Assembly: GCA_017502875.1 (NCBI GenBank)
Contig: JAFVUF010000015.1
Span: forward strand, 1-64,000
DNA length: 64,000 nucleotides
Reading direction: 5' to 3'
From: Clostridia bacterium
GTDB lineage: Bacteria; Bacillota; Clostridia; Oscillospirales; CAG-272
The position numbers and the translations under genes are program-made. Every line of letters begins with the position of its first letter. The first letter of the stretch is position 1. Of this stretch, positions 13,727 through 22,117 are shown in pieces. The notes under the pieces were generated by a model. That model ran no database searches. It was not told the DNA's origin and saw only the letters and a list, made by a program, of their open reading frames with translations.

Positions 13727-14107
13727 ATGGAAGAAAAAAATCTGCCGCTGCTGCTTCTTGATAACAGCAGTATGATGAGTGTGCTTAATGAAGGCGAATT
13801 CAGATGTAAGAATATGACGTTTGAGGAAGCAAAGCACGTTCTCGATATACACGACGAGAGCGACGTTCTGCGCTGCTTCAATAACTCCGATATTGAGACG
13901 ATAATATTCGATTATCTCGGCGCCGCAAAGAAGAATTATACGTATAAGCGCATACGCAATATGCGAGTAGAGCAGGACGCTATCGTTTTCAAGCTTTATA
14001 TCACCCCCTCCGAGACTCAGCCGGTAATTCAGGCGGACGACGGAGTTGAGGCAAAGAAGATACAGAACGTGTACGTTTACTGTCAGTATCTTACCCGCTT
14101 GGCGTAA
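13727..14107 (+). CDS. Protein of 126 aa, weak resemblance to the STIV B116/DUF1874 family
   Basis: AAGGAGGATATCC precedes the ATG, and a consensus promoter and terminator make this a well-expressed single gene. It starts with a strand (LPLLLLDNSSMM), then GEFRCKNMTFEEAKHVL, a helix, and a strand block (DAIVFKLYITPSE). That order recalls the small B116/DUF1874 fold, some members of which (AcrIII-1) cleave cyclic tetra-adenylate. The resemblance is general and the catalytic His of AcrIII-1 is not evident. It could also be an unrelated conserved Clostridia protein. Confidence 0.45.
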   Translation: MEEKNLPLLLLDNSSMMSVLNEGEFRCKNMTFEEAKHVLDIHDESDVLRCFNNSDIETIIFDYLGAAKKNYTYKRIRNMRVEQDAIVFKLYITPSETQPVIQADDGVEAKKIQNVYVYCQYLTRLA

Positions 14108-14115
14108 GTAATTAT

Positions 14116-14165
14116 AAAAAAGCAACACATTAAAGGACTTTTGGTCTTGGGTGTTGCTTTTTTTG
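14116..14165 (+). terminator. Terminator
   Basis: AAAGCAACAC (14119-14128) pairs with GTGTTGCTTT (14151-14160), followed by T. Confidence 0.85.
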
Positions 14166-14176
14166 TGTAAAACCAT

Positions 14177-14205
14177 TTGACAAATCACTTTACGGGTGGT
14201 ATACT
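14177..14205 (+). promoter_or_regulatory. Promoter of the NERD/MBL operon
   Basis: TTGACA (14177-14182), 17 nt, TATACT (14200-14205). Confidence 0.8.
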
Positions 14206-14238
14206 GAATAAAGTAAATTAAGTAACGGAGAACGTGGC

Positions 14239-14961
14239 ATGGATTGGTTTGTTATCGCTATTGCCGCTGCCGCGGTATGCGCGCTTGTATGGTTTTTCGG
14301 AACGCCTAAGGGTAAGGGTATGCTTGGCGAATGGCGTGTCAGAGCCGTTATAGGCAAAACCAGAGCTGGCGAGCGCTACGTTATAAACGATATTATTATA
14401 AACGTTGACGGAAAAACGGCGCAGATAGACCATATAGTCATAAACAAAAACGGCGTATACGTAATCGAAACCAAGAATTATTCGGGACGCATTTGCGGCT
14501 CGGACGACAGAAAATATTGGACACAGACGCTTGCGGGCGGACGTGTAAAAAACAGCTTTTACAGTCCCGTAAGGCAAAATCTCGTTCACGTTGCAAAGCT
14601 TAGAGAACTTCTTGGCGAGAGGGTGTTTTTGACACCTGTCGTGGTATTCGTTCAGAACAACACAAAATATATCATATCGAGCTACGTTGCGCCGATATCG
14701 GCGCTTAAAAAACGGTTGCAGCTTCCGCAGAAGAAAAAGCCGTATACACCGGATGAAATGAGTGAAATATACGGCCTTATCACGTCGCTCAAGGGGGACG
14801 TGAGTAAAAGTGAGCACACAGGTCAGATAAGAGAGCGACAGCGGCTTATAAACAGTAATATTTGCCCTGTATGCAAAAGACCTCTTGTGAAACGAAGCGG
14901 AGAGTACGGCGAGTTTTACGGCTGTACGGGATTTCCTAACTGTACCTTTACGAAAAAATAA
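14239..14961 (+). CDS. Membrane-anchored NERD-domain protein with topoisomerase-type zinc ribbon
   Basis: The 240-aa protein has an N-terminal membrane anchor (residues 2-20). A NERD (nuclease-related) domain follows at about 28-140, with GEWRVRAVIG, QIDHIVINKNGVYVIETKNY (the D...E-x-K core) and SPVRQNLVHV. A C-terminal C4 zinc ribbon (CPVCKRP...GCTGFPNC, about 212-235) is of the type found at the end of topoisomerase I. NERD proteins are predicted nucleases linked to DNA processing; their cellular role is poorly defined. The anchor should hold the catalytic domain at the inner face of the membrane. An MBL hydrolase follows after 15 nt. Confidence 0.8.
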   Translation: MDWFVIAIAAAAVCALVWFFGTPKGKGMLGEWRVRAVIGKTRAGERYVINDIIINVDGKTAQIDHIVINKNGVYVIETKNYSGRICGSDDRKYWTQTLAGGRVKNSFYSPVRQNLVHVAKLRELLGERVFLTPVVVFVQNNTKYIISSYVAPISALKKRLQLPQKKKPYTPDEMSEIYGLITSLKGDVSKSEHTGQIRERQRLINSNICPVCKRPLVKRSGEYGEFYGCTGFPNCTFTKK

Positions 14962-14976
14962 ACCGGAGAACGAAAA

Positions 14977-15588
14977 ATGCAAATAAGGACCTTTTCAAAC
15001 GGGCTTCTCGGCTCGAACACCTATCTTGTGTGGGACGGGGACAGCCGCGAGGCAATGGTGATAGACTGCGGAAACGCGCCAAGGGAGACTGCTAAGACGT
15101 GTGAAAAGCAAGGTCTTAAACTGAAATATATCGCGCTTACCCATGGGCATTACGACCATGCGGACTACGTGGAGTTGTATAAGGCGAGCTTTCCGAAGGT
15201 GCAGGTCGTTTGCCACGCTGACGAGGTGAGGGTGCTTACCGACCCGGAGGCTAACGTAAGTATGCTGCTCGGTCTTAAAAAAAGCTATCCCGCGCCCGAT
15301 TTGACGGTAGACGAGGGAGCAAGCTTGACGCTCGGCGGTCTTACCTTTAAGGTTATTCATACTCCGGGTCATACGCCGGGCAGCATATGTCTTTATTGCG
15401 AGAGCAAAAAAACGCTCTTTACGGGCGACACGCTTTTTGTCGGAGGCTACGGCAGGACGGATTTTAAATACGGCTCGCTTGCGGATTTGACAGCCTCGCT
15501 CAGACGGCTTACCGCTTTGCCCGAGGACACGGAGTTTTATTCAGGACACGGAGAAGCGGGAAGGCTATGCCGTGAGTTTAAATATTAA
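14977..15588 (+). CDS. Metallo-beta-lactamase-fold hydrolase, glyoxalase II-like
   Basis: The 203-aa protein carries the dinuclear metal motif THGHYDHADYV (about 55-65), a further ligand in VIHTPGHTPGSI, TGDTLFVGGYGR (the Asp ligand) and a final SGHGE. It is the short GloB-like form common in Firmicutes, which hydrolyses thioesters such as S-lactoylglutathione analogues or persulfide-type substrates. It lacks the C-terminal helical domain of classic glyoxalase II. It shares an operon with the NERD protein (15-nt gap) and a 56-aa protein. ACCGGAGAA precedes the ATG. Confidence 0.85.
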   Translation: MQIRTFSNGLLGSNTYLVWDGDSREAMVIDCGNAPRETAKTCEKQGLKLKYIALTHGHYDHADYVELYKASFPKVQVVCHADEVRVLTDPEANVSMLLGLKKSYPAPDLTVDEGASLTLGGLTFKVIHTPGHTPGSICLYCESKKTLFTGDTLFVGGYGRTDFKYGSLADLTASLRRLTALPEDTEFYSGHGEAGRLCREFKY

Positions 15589-15602
15589 AAAGGAGTAAGA
15601 AA

Positions 15603-15773
15603 ATGGAGCCAAAGGATTATATAGTTTCAAAAATAGAGGGCGAGTACGCGTATTTAAAGGAAATCGGAAACGAAAGCGCTGAGGAAATATTTATCGCGCT
15701 GTTTTTGCTTCCTATGGGGATTGACGTCGGAACCAAGCTTCACTATGAAATGCTTGAATATACCGTAATCTAA
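15603..15773 (+). CDS. Small conserved-looking protein, 56 aa
   Basis: ATG at 15603 follows AAAGGAGTAAG, 14 nt after the MBL gene. The product opens MEPKDYIVSKIEGEYAYLKE and contains EEIFIALFLLPMGIDVGTKL. It looks like a small beta-barrel or strand-rich fold. No function is recognised. The tight spacing and strong ribosome binding site make it a real gene, and a terminator follows at once. Confidence 0.7.
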   Translation: MEPKDYIVSKIEGEYAYLKEIGNESAEEIFIALFLLPMGIDVGTKLHYEMLEYTVI

Positions 15774-15775
15774 AA

Positions 15776-15810
15776 AAACTGACTGTCGAAATTTCGACAG
15801 TCAGTTTTTT
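15776..15810. terminator. Bidirectional terminator, CTGTCG family
   Basis: AAAACTGACTGTCG and CGACAGTCAGTTTT form a perfect stem between convergent operons. Confidence 0.85.
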
Positions 15811-15819
15811 AATAGTTCA

Positions 15820-17235
15820 TTATTCCTTGCCGTTCCAGCAGTACGTGCAGACCTTGTCCTCGGGAAGTCCCGTCGCCTTTATCATGTCGTCAAGGCGTGA
15901 GTAGCGAAGCGACGTGAAGTGCATTTCCTCGCGTATTTTTTCAAGCATTGCGTTATATTCGGGGGTGTCGGGAGTTGAGTACCTTTCGAGCTTTTCCTTT
16001 GACGGCTCGCCGCCCTCAAGCTCGTTTATCACACGGCGCGTGATAAGATCCATATCAGACGTGCTGCGGGAGAAGTTGAGGTATTTACAGCCGTACATAA
16101 TAGGCGGACAGCCCAGACGTATATGTACCTCCTTAGCTCCGCTTTCGTAAAGGAAATCGGTGGTCTCACGGAGCTGAGTTCCTCTGACTATTGAGTCGTC
16201 TATAAGCAGTAGCTTTTTGCCGTCTATTAGGTCGTGGATAGGTATAAGCTTCATTTTTGCGATAAGGTTTCTCTTGCTTTGGTGAGTAGGCATAAACGAG
16301 CGAGGCCAGGTGGGTGTATACTTGACAAACGGACGCGCGTACTGTATACCCGATTCGTTTGCATAGCCTATGGCGTGAGCAAGTCCGCTATCCGGAACAC
16401 CCGCAACGATATCAGGCTCAAACTCGCCCTTATCTCGCTCAGCTAAGGCTTTACCGCAGCTGTAACGCATTTTCTCTACGCTTACCCCTTCGTAAGATGA
16501 GGCGGGGTAGCCGTAATAGACCCAAAGGAAAGCGCATATCTTCATATCCGTTCCGGGCGCCCAGAGGGTTTTCACGCCGTCGTCGGCGTTTATTACCACT
16601 ATCTCACCCGGACCAAGCTCCTTGTGGTCCTTATAGCCTAAGTTGAGGTAAGCGAAGCTCTCAAAGCTTACACAGTAGCCCTTTGCCTTTTTACCTATGA
16701 CGATTGGAGTTCTGCCGAATTTATCACGGGCGGCGTATATACCCTTTTCGGTAAGCACCATAATGCTTATCGAGCCATCGACAACCTCCTGAGCGTAACG
16801 GATACCCTCGATTATATTTTCCTTCTGGTTGATTATGGCGGCGACAAGCTCGGTGGGGTTTATATCACCGTTATGGGTTTCAAAAAAATGCACCTTATCG
16901 GAGATGAACCTGCTCGCAATCTCCTCGATATTGTTTATCTTACCGACAGTAGTTATGGCGTAGGTGCCGTGGTGTGAGCGTATAAGAAGCGGCTGTGGCT
17001 CGTAGTCGGAAATACAGCCTATGCCCATAGTGCCGCGCATAGACGTAGCTTCGCTTGTGAATTTAGTTCTGAAAGGGGCGTTTTCAATATTGTGTATAGA
17101 CTTTTCAAAGCCCGTCTCAGCGTCGTATACTACAAGTCCCGCGCGGCGAGTGCCAAGATGGGAATGATAATCCGTGCCGTAAAAAAGCTCGAAAACGCTG
17201 TCAGTCTTTGAAACCGTACCGAAAAAACCGCTCAT
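15820..17235 (-). CDS. purF: Amidophosphoribosyltransferase-like protein lacking the N-terminal Cys nucleophile
   Basis: The 471-aa protein has the PurF layout: an N-terminal Ntn-type glutaminase domain (about 1-230) and a phosphoribosyltransferase domain with the PRPP loop KLLLIDDSIVRGTQLRE (about 343-359). Standard PurF begins at a catalytic Cys in a CGVFGI-type motif; here the start reads MSGFFGTVSK, with Ser in that place. The tail has a CTYC motif. Cys-less PurF homologues of this type are, as I recall, also found in Bacteroidetes and some Clostridia. The protein may use ammonia directly or accept nitrogen from a partner. The purC gene nearby supports a purine role. No other purF is in the window. 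Confidence 0.8.
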   Translation of the reverse strand: MSGFFGTVSKTDSVFELFYGTDYHSHLGTRRAGLVVYDAETGFEKSIHNIENAPFRTKFTSEATSMRGTMGIGCISDYEPQPLLIRSHHGTYAITTVGKINNIEEIASRFISDKVHFFETHNGDINPTELVAAIINQKENIIEGIRYAQEVVDGSISIMVLTEKGIYAARDKFGRTPIVIGKKAKGYCVSFESFAYLNLGYKDHKELGPGEIVVINADDGVKTLWAPGTDMKICAFLWVYYGYPASSYEGVSVEKMRYSCGKALAERDKGEFEPDIVAGVPDSGLAHAIGYANESGIQYARPFVKYTPTWPRSFMPTHQSKRNLIAKMKLIPIHDLIDGKKLLLIDDSIVRGTQLRETTDFLYESGAKEVHIRLGCPPIMYGCKYLNFSRSTSDMDLITRRVINELEGGEPSKEKLERYSTPDTPEYNAMLEKIREEMHFTSLRYSRLDDMIKATGLPEDKVCTYCWNGKE

Positions 17236-17299
17236 ATATATCTCCTGTTCTTTATATGCGTAACGTACCTATAAAATAAGAAATTCTTTGACAGAATAT

Positions 17300-17328
17300 A
17301 TTATATAAAAAAAATAGCGTTATGTCAA
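17300..17328 (-). promoter_or_regulatory. Promoter of purF
   Basis: TTGACA (17328-17323), 17 nt, TATAAT (17305-17300) on the minus strand. No purine riboswitch is visible in the roughly 55-nt leader. Confidence 0.8.
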
Positions 17329-17364
17329 TAACTGACTTGAAAATTTATTAAAATTATTGAAAAC

Positions 17365-17396
17365 AAAACGGACTGTCGCAAATGACAGCCCGTAAA
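17365..17396. terminator. Terminator hairpin of the CTGTCG family
   Basis: ACGGACTGTCG and a partly matching TGACAGCCCGT at the end of the symporter gene; a slightly degenerate member of the family. Confidence 0.65.
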
Positions 17397-17407
17397 AATC
17401 AAGTCAG

Positions 17408-18829
17408 CTACCCGTTTTTTGTTTCGCGTCGCCTTTTCAGAGTCTGAACGTTATGCTCCACCTGCTTTTTTCCAAGCGGATAGATAAAAATCAGACTTAC
17501 GGCAACGGCAAGATACAGTATTGCTGGGATAAGAGTAGATACCGTATATATTCCGTTAGCAACCCTTTCGGTCTGTACCGCGAGAGTCTCGTTAAAGCCT
17601 ATCAGCGCAAGCGCCCAACCGCCCAGTCCTCCCGCTATCGCCTGACCTACCTTTCGGGCAAAGGAATAAACGGCGTATATTGTTCCGTCGTTGCGGTGTC
17701 CGGTCTTAACCTCTTGGTCATCAATTATATCGGTAATGAACGCCCACATAATGAGATTGAATATGCCAAAGCCGAGAAATCCAACGAAGCTTACGGTAAT
17801 ATACACCCACATAGAGCGAGTGCGGATAAGATAAAGCAGAAGGCTTGACGTGGCTCCGCAAAGACAACCGAATATGCCGACCTCCTTTTTGCCGAATCGT
17901 CTTGAAACAGGAACAGCTATCGGAGCGAGCAGCAGTCCCGGTATTATTCCAAGCGCGGTCATTATCATAACTCCGCTTTTATCCTTGAAATAATCAATAA
18001 AAAGGTATTGATTTATAGACTGACCAAGCAGCTGCGCGGCGAGAACACCTACCGAGGCGAGAACTATTCCGATAAGCGCTCGGTTAGTGATAAGAGAGCG
18101 CGCGGTCTCGGAAAGCGAGAGATGCTCGTGTCTTTTTTTTACGGGAACGGCAACTCTTTCCGCGGTCAAATAATAGCAGGTGATATACAGAGCGAGGGAA
18201 AGAACGGATAAAACAGCTGCGACGTAAGGAAAAACGCTGCCTCTTACTATCTGGTTTCCGTTTCCGTCGGTTGTGTAGATTACCAGCGGCACCAGAACGC
18301 CCACTATAAGATTTGCAAGCATAGAGCCTACGCTTCGGGCTGTGGAAAGTGAGGAACGGTGGTCTGCCTCGGGACTGATAACGGAAGCCATTGAGCCGTA
18401 CGGAATGTTTACCGAGGTGTAAAAAACGCTGCCCCAGATAAGATAGGTAACGAACATATAAAGTACTCTCAGCCATAGCGGAGCGCTTGCCACCGAGCTT
18501 TGATACATAAGAAAGCTTGAAAACGCGAGAGGGGCGCACATTCGCAAAAGCCAAGGGCGGAATTTACCGTTTTTGGTAGTTTTCGCTCGGTCAACGATAT
18601 GCCCCATGGTAATGTCGGTGAAGGCGTCCAGAAATCTCGCTATGACGAACATTGTTCCGACAAGAGCCGAGGATATACCGAGCACCTTGGTGTAGAATAC
18701 GAGCAGAAATACGCTGGCAAAGGTAAAGGTAAAGTCGTTTGCTACGTTTCCGAGCATATAACCGAGCTTGTCGCGCAGACCGAAGCGCCGCGCGTTGCCC
18801 ACGCTGTTAAGAGACATGCTGTTTTCCAT
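17408..18829 (-). CDS. GPH-family glycoside/cation symporter (MelB-like)
   Basis: The 473-aa protein has about twelve membrane segments and the GPH signature near its start: KLGYMLGNVANDFTFTF, then DAFTDITMGHIVDRAKTT with the conserved Asp pair of the cation site. FWAFITDIIDD-like and GHRNDGTIYAVYSFARKVG segments in the second half are also typical. GPH transporters move oligosaccharides or glycosides with Na+ or H+. No glycosidase is adjacent, so the sugar cannot be named. GGAGAT lies before the ATG; a second ATG four codons in is an alternative start. Confidence 0.85.
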   Translation of the reverse strand: MENSMSLNSVGNARRFGLRDKLGYMLGNVANDFTFTFASVFLLVFYTKVLGISSALVGTMFVIARFLDAFTDITMGHIVDRAKTTKNGKFRPWLLRMCAPLAFSSFLMYQSSVASAPLWLRVLYMFVTYLIWGSVFYTSVNIPYGSMASVISPEADHRSSLSTARSVGSMLANLIVGVLVPLVIYTTDGNGNQIVRGSVFPYVAAVLSVLSLALYITCYYLTAERVAVPVKKRHEHLSLSETARSLITNRALIGIVLASVGVLAAQLLGQSINQYLFIDYFKDKSGVMIMTALGIIPGLLLAPIAVPVSRRFGKKEVGIFGCLCGATSSLLLYLIRTRSMWVYITVSFVGFLGFGIFNLIMWAFITDIIDDQEVKTGHRNDGTIYAVYSFARKVGQAIAGGLGGWALALIGFNETLAVQTERVANGIYTVSTLIPAILYLAVAVSLIFIYPLGKKQVEHNVQTLKRRRETKNG

Positions 18830-18935
18830 TATTTTGTTTATCTCCGTGAAGCTTTTTTATTTAGTATTTCACCCGTTAATAAAATAATTCGGTTTTTAGC
18901 GCAAGTGTTTGTTTTTAATTTAGCTTGCTAAATAA

Positions 18936-18964
18936 AAAAACGGACTGTAGGACAGTCCGTTTTT
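18936..18964. terminator. Terminator, CTGTCG-like family
   Basis: AAACGGACTGT and ACAGTCCGTTT pair around AGG; T-rich on both sides. Confidence 0.8.
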
Positions 18965-18980
18965 GTAAGGCGCAGAAGCC

Positions 18981-19664
18981 TTATCTGTTATTAATAATCT
19001 TTGTGAGAGCGACGGGATCAACTATCTTGCCGTCCTTGTAAACTCTCATGTTACCTGAGGCTATCTCGTCGATAAGAATTACCTCGTCGCCGTTGTAGCC
19101 GAACTCGAACTTGATATCCCAGAGGTCAAGACCGAGAGTTTTAAGGTCGTCAGCGATTATCTTGGTGATTTTGAGGGTCTGCTCCTTCATGCTCTTAAAC
19201 ATATCCTCGCTCATTACGCCAAGAGCCGCAAGACCCTCGCTCGTTACAAGCGGATCGCCCTTTGCATCGTTTTTGAAGGTACATTCGACGTATCCGCCTT
19301 CAAGCACAGTGCCGTCAGAGATATACTCGCCGTATCTGCGAATGAAGCTTCCGGTAGCGACGAGACGGCATATAACCTCAAGTCCGTGGCCGAATACCTT
19401 GCCGGGAAGAACCTCCATTGTAGCGTTTTCTATATCAGCGCTTACGTAGTGAGTCTTGATTCCTGCCTTCTTCAAAAGCTCGAAGTAATAAATAGAGGTC
19501 TGGAGATTTGCCTTGCCAATTCCATCAATGGTAAGTCCAACCGTGTTTTCACCGGGATCAAACACACCGTCCTTGCCGGTGCAATCGTCCTTGAACTTAA
19601 GCATAACGTTGCCGTTGTCAAGAGAATAAACGTCCTTGGTTTTTCCTACGTAGATCTTTTTCAT
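18981..19664 (-). CDS. purC: Phosphoribosylaminoimidazole-succinocarboxamide synthase
   Basis: The 227-aa product matches SAICAR synthetase, the purine-pathway enzyme that joins aspartate to CAIR using ATP. Characteristic segments are [20 protein letters not shown] at the start, a [14 protein letters not shown] block (about 110-124), and [20 protein letters not shown] (about 181-200). The length is normal. The start is supported by AAAAAGGAGCG. The gene stands alone with its own terminator, separate from purF. Confidence 0.95.
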   Translation of the reverse strand: MKKIYVGKTKDVYSLDNGNVMLKFKDDCTGKDGVFDPGENTVGLTIDGIGKANLQTSIYYFELLKKAGIKTHYVSADIENATMEVLPGKVFGHGLEVICRLVATGSFIRRYGEYISDGTVLEGGYVECTFKNDAKGDPLVTSEGLAALGVMSEDMFKSMKEQTLKITKIIADDLKTLGLDLWDIKFEFGYNGDEVILIDEIASGNMRVYKDGKIVDPVALTKIINNR

Positions 19665-19847
19665 TGTAAGCGCTCCTTTTTATACTTGATTAATTTTTAA
19701 CGAAACTATTATATCATATTTTTTTTGATTTGTATATATTTTTTCACAATTTTTTCTGATAAATTTTGATTTTTTTCACTTTAACAAAAAAATAACGGTA
19801 CAAGTGTTATTTGCTTAAATAATTTGCATAAAAATACAAAGACAGAA

Positions 19848-19876
19848 AAAACGCGCCTTTTTCAGGCGCGCTTTTA
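19848..19876 (-). terminator. Terminator of the HEAT-like gene
   Basis: CGCGCCT (19852-19858) and AGGCGCG (19864-19870) pair; a T-rich run follows in minus-strand sense. Confidence 0.8.
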
Positions 19877-19884
19877 TAATGAAA

Positions 19885-20250
19885 TTATATTCTGGGGGTT
19901 CTGTCCTTAGCGGCGATAGCGGCCTCTCGCATCATAGCGGCAAGCTCCGCGTCCTCTTCCATTTCGCTGTAATTAAGGAGCTTGTCGGTAGTATCCTTAG
20001 TAGCGTTCATAAGAAGCGACTTGGTAGCCGCGCGGCGTATATCAACATCGGGGTCGCGCAGAGCGGTCATAAGAAGCTCAACTCCGGGGCGCTCCTTGAT
20101 AAGACGGGTAGCGCTAAGAGCCGCGATTCTTGTTTCCTTAGGTTTACCCTCGGCGGCAGCATTTTCAAGCTTACCTATATATCCACCGTTTGCCCAATCT
20201 TCCATTTTTTCATCAAGACTTTTTTTCTTAAAAATATCGAACAATCCCAT
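19885..20250 (-). CDS. Small HEAT-repeat-like protein, 121 aa
   Basis: The start at ATG 20250 is chosen because TTGGAGGC lies just upstream; a TTG at 20265 would include that site in the coding sequence. The protein opens MGLFDIFKKKSLDEKMEDW, then has short repeated helix pairs (TRIAALSATRLI, DPDVDIRRAATKSLLMNA), the pattern of HEAT or armadillo-like repeats. Such modules bind other proteins. No enzyme motif is present and the partner is unknown. It is monocistronic. Confidence 0.65.
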   Translation of the reverse strand: MGLFDIFKKKSLDEKMEDWANGGYIGKLENAAAEGKPKETRIAALSATRLIKERPGVELLMTALRDPDVDIRRAATKSLLMNATKDTTDKLLNYSEMEEDAELAAMMREAAIAAKDRTPRI

Positions 20251-20337
20251 GGTTTTAGCCTCCAATAATTGGTTTTTATATATTATATCAGTATATTATG
20301 AACTTGGTTTTTATATTTCTTGAATTTTTGTCAACAG

Positions 20338-20378
20338 ACAAAGGCGCCGGAGTATATAGCTCCAAGGCGCCTTATTTT
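20338..20378. terminator. Hairpin at the end of the mscS gene
   Basis: AAGGCGCC..GGAG and CTCC..GGCGCCTT form a two-part perfect stem. The T-tract is moderate in either direction. Confidence 0.7.
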
Positions 20379-20386
20379 CTTTTAAA

Positions 20387-21208
20387 TTACTTGTCGAGAT
20401 GCACGTCGAGCTGAGGGAAGGGAATTTCGATGCCGTTTGCGTCGAATAGCTCCTTGCCTTTTTCGAGCAGATCGAAATACAGAGTCCAATAATCCGAAGC
20501 GTTTACCCAAGCGCGAACCTTTACGGTTATCTGAGATTCATCGAAGGAGCCTATTTTCACGAATATGTCCTTGTCTTTAAGGACCAGCTCGTGAGAGTTT
20601 ACCAAATCGGTAAGAATCTTTATAACGAGCTTCATATCGCTTCCGTAGCCGACTCCAAAATCGACATCGCAGCGGCGGGTGTCGTTGACGGAGTAATTCT
20701 GTACGGTGGCGTTTGAAAGCTCGCCGTTGGGAACCACGATTCTTACGTTGTCGGGAGTGTCAAGCACCGTGTAGAGAATGGTTATCTCCTTTACAGAGCC
20801 AGAAACGCCGTTTGCCGTGATGAAGTCTCCTATTCTGAAGGGGTGGAATATAAGTATCATAAGTCCGCCGGCTACGTTTGACAGGCTTCCCTGCATAGCG
20901 AGACCGATAGCAAGACCTATTGAGCCGATGGCGGCAACGAAATTGGTCATAGGAACGCCGAGAATAGATGCGGCGGTAAGTATGACGAGCGCCTTCAAGA
21001 CGATATTAAGAAAGCTTTTGATAAAGGTCTGAGCGCCTGCGTCGATTCTGTGGAAGCCTTTGGATTTTACGATAAGCTTGATTATCAGCTTCGTGATTTT
21101 GAAGCCGATTAACAGGACCGCGAGCGCTGCGAGGAGCTTAAGTCCGAAGGACATCGCGAATTCTGTTATCCATGTGAATAGGTTTGTTAAGATTTGTTTG
21201 AAATCCAT
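20387..21208 (-). CDS. mscS: Small-conductance mechanosensitive channel, MscS family
   Basis: The 273-aa protein has three N-terminal membrane segments (about 10-110) ending in the Gly/Ala-rich pore helix (VAAIGSIGLAIGLAMQGSLS). The MscS beta domain follows (FRIGDFITANGVSGSVKEI, about 122-140; VPNGELSNATVQNYS), then the cytoplasmic cage domain. These channels open under hypo-osmotic stress. ATG 21208 is preferred because AAAGGA lies 11 nt upstream, while the ATG at 21229 overlaps that site. Confidence 0.9.
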   Translation of the reverse strand: MDFKQILTNLFTWITEFAMSFGLKLLAALAVLLIGFKITKLIIKLIVKSKGFHRIDAGAQTFIKSFLNIVLKALVILTAASILGVPMTNFVAAIGSIGLAIGLAMQGSLSNVAGGLMILIFHPFRIGDFITANGVSGSVKEITILYTVLDTPDNVRIVVPNGELSNATVQNYSVNDTRRCDVDFGVGYGSDMKLVIKILTDLVNSHELVLKDKDIFVKIGSFDESQITVKVRAWVNASDYWTLYFDLLEKGKELFDANGIEIPFPQLDVHLDK

Positions 21209-21310
21209 TACTGAAGCACGTCCTTTCATTTTTATATAATCAGTATAGCATTTAATTATTTTTCTTTCAATTAATACTTATGCTTTATTTTGTAAACAAT
21301 GATATTTCTG

Positions 21311-21340
21311 TTGACATATTTCATTTTAATATGGTATAAT
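21311..21340 (+). promoter_or_regulatory. Promoter of the flavoprotein gene
   Basis: TTGACA (21311-21316), 18 nt, TATAAT (21335-21340). Confidence 0.8.
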
Positions 21341-21394
21341 CCATATGAAAAGCTAAGGCATAAAATGTAATAAAAAGACAAGGAGATATTTTTT

Positions 21395-22012
21395 ATGAAG
21401 GTTTTGCTTATAAACGGAGGACCGCACGAGAACGGCTCAACTAACCGCGCGCTTACCGAGATAGCCGCTACGCTTAAATCCGAGGGGATTGAGAGCGACG
21501 TTCTGTGGCTTGGCAACTCGCCCATTGCCTCGTGCATTGGCTGCGGAGCCTGCAAGAAAAGCGGCGAGTGCTTTCGTAAGGATATAGTAAACGAGGTTGG
21601 GGCAAGGCTTGACGAATATGACGGCTACGTTTTCGGCTCGCCTGTGCATTACGCGGCTTGCAGCGGAGCGCTTTCCTCGTTTATGGACAGACTGTTTTAC
21701 ACCTCGTCAAAGAAGATGTATATGAAGCCTGCCGCGGCAGTCGTAAGCTGTCGCCGTGGTGGAGCAAGCGCGGCGTTCGATGAAATAAATAAATATTTCA
21801 CAATAAACTGTATGCCCGTTGTCAGCTCGCAGTATTGGAATCAGATACACGGCTCTGACGCTTGCGAGGCGGAGCAGGACCTTGAAGGTCTCCAAACCAT
21901 GCGTACTCTTACAAGAAATATGGCGTACATGATAAAGGCTTTCGCTCTGGCAAAGGAAAACGGACTTGCATTACCGGAGAGGGAAGCGCAGGTAAGAACG
22001 AATTTTATATAA
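21395..22012 (+). CDS. Flavodoxin-fold NAD(P)H-dependent oxidoreductase
   Basis: The 205-aa protein belongs to the NADPH-dependent FMN reductase/flavodoxin-like group. The N-terminal strand and phosphate loop read LLINGGPHENGSTNRAL. A Cys cluster CIGCGACKKSGEC (about 47-59) is typical of the iron-sulfur flavoprotein branch in anaerobes, though the usual spacing for a 4Fe-4S cluster is only partly met. FGSPVHYAACSGALSSFMDR (about 86-105) is the flavin-binding region. It probably transfers electrons in redox homeostasis or detoxification. AAGGAGATA precedes the ATG and a terminator follows. Confidence 0.85.
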   Translation: MKVLLINGGPHENGSTNRALTEIAATLKSEGIESDVLWLGNSPIASCIGCGACKKSGECFRKDIVNEVGARLDEYDGYVFGSPVHYAACSGALSSFMDRLFYTSSKKMYMKPAAAVVSCRRGGASAAFDEINKYFTINCMPVVSSQYWNQIHGSDACEAEQDLEGLQTMRTLTRNMAYMIKAFALAKENGLALPEREAQVRTNFI

Positions 22013-22032
22013 ATATCCGCTTCAAAGCAAAA

Positions 22033-22063
22033 ACACAGGCTGTCGAAAATCGACAGCCTGTAA
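22033..22063. terminator. Bidirectional terminator, CTGTCG family
   Basis: ACAGGCTGTCG (22035-22045) and CGACAGCCTGT (22051-22061), a perfect 11-bp stem. Confidence 0.85.
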
Positions 22064-22117
22064 AATTTATGGAAAAAATTTTGTTATTGACAAGTTTTTT
22101 TGTGGCGCTGTTCCTTA

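Noticed and set aside
14218..14982. 254-codon minus-strand frame opposite the NERD gene
   Set aside because: It overlaps a gene with recognisable domains and has no start signals.
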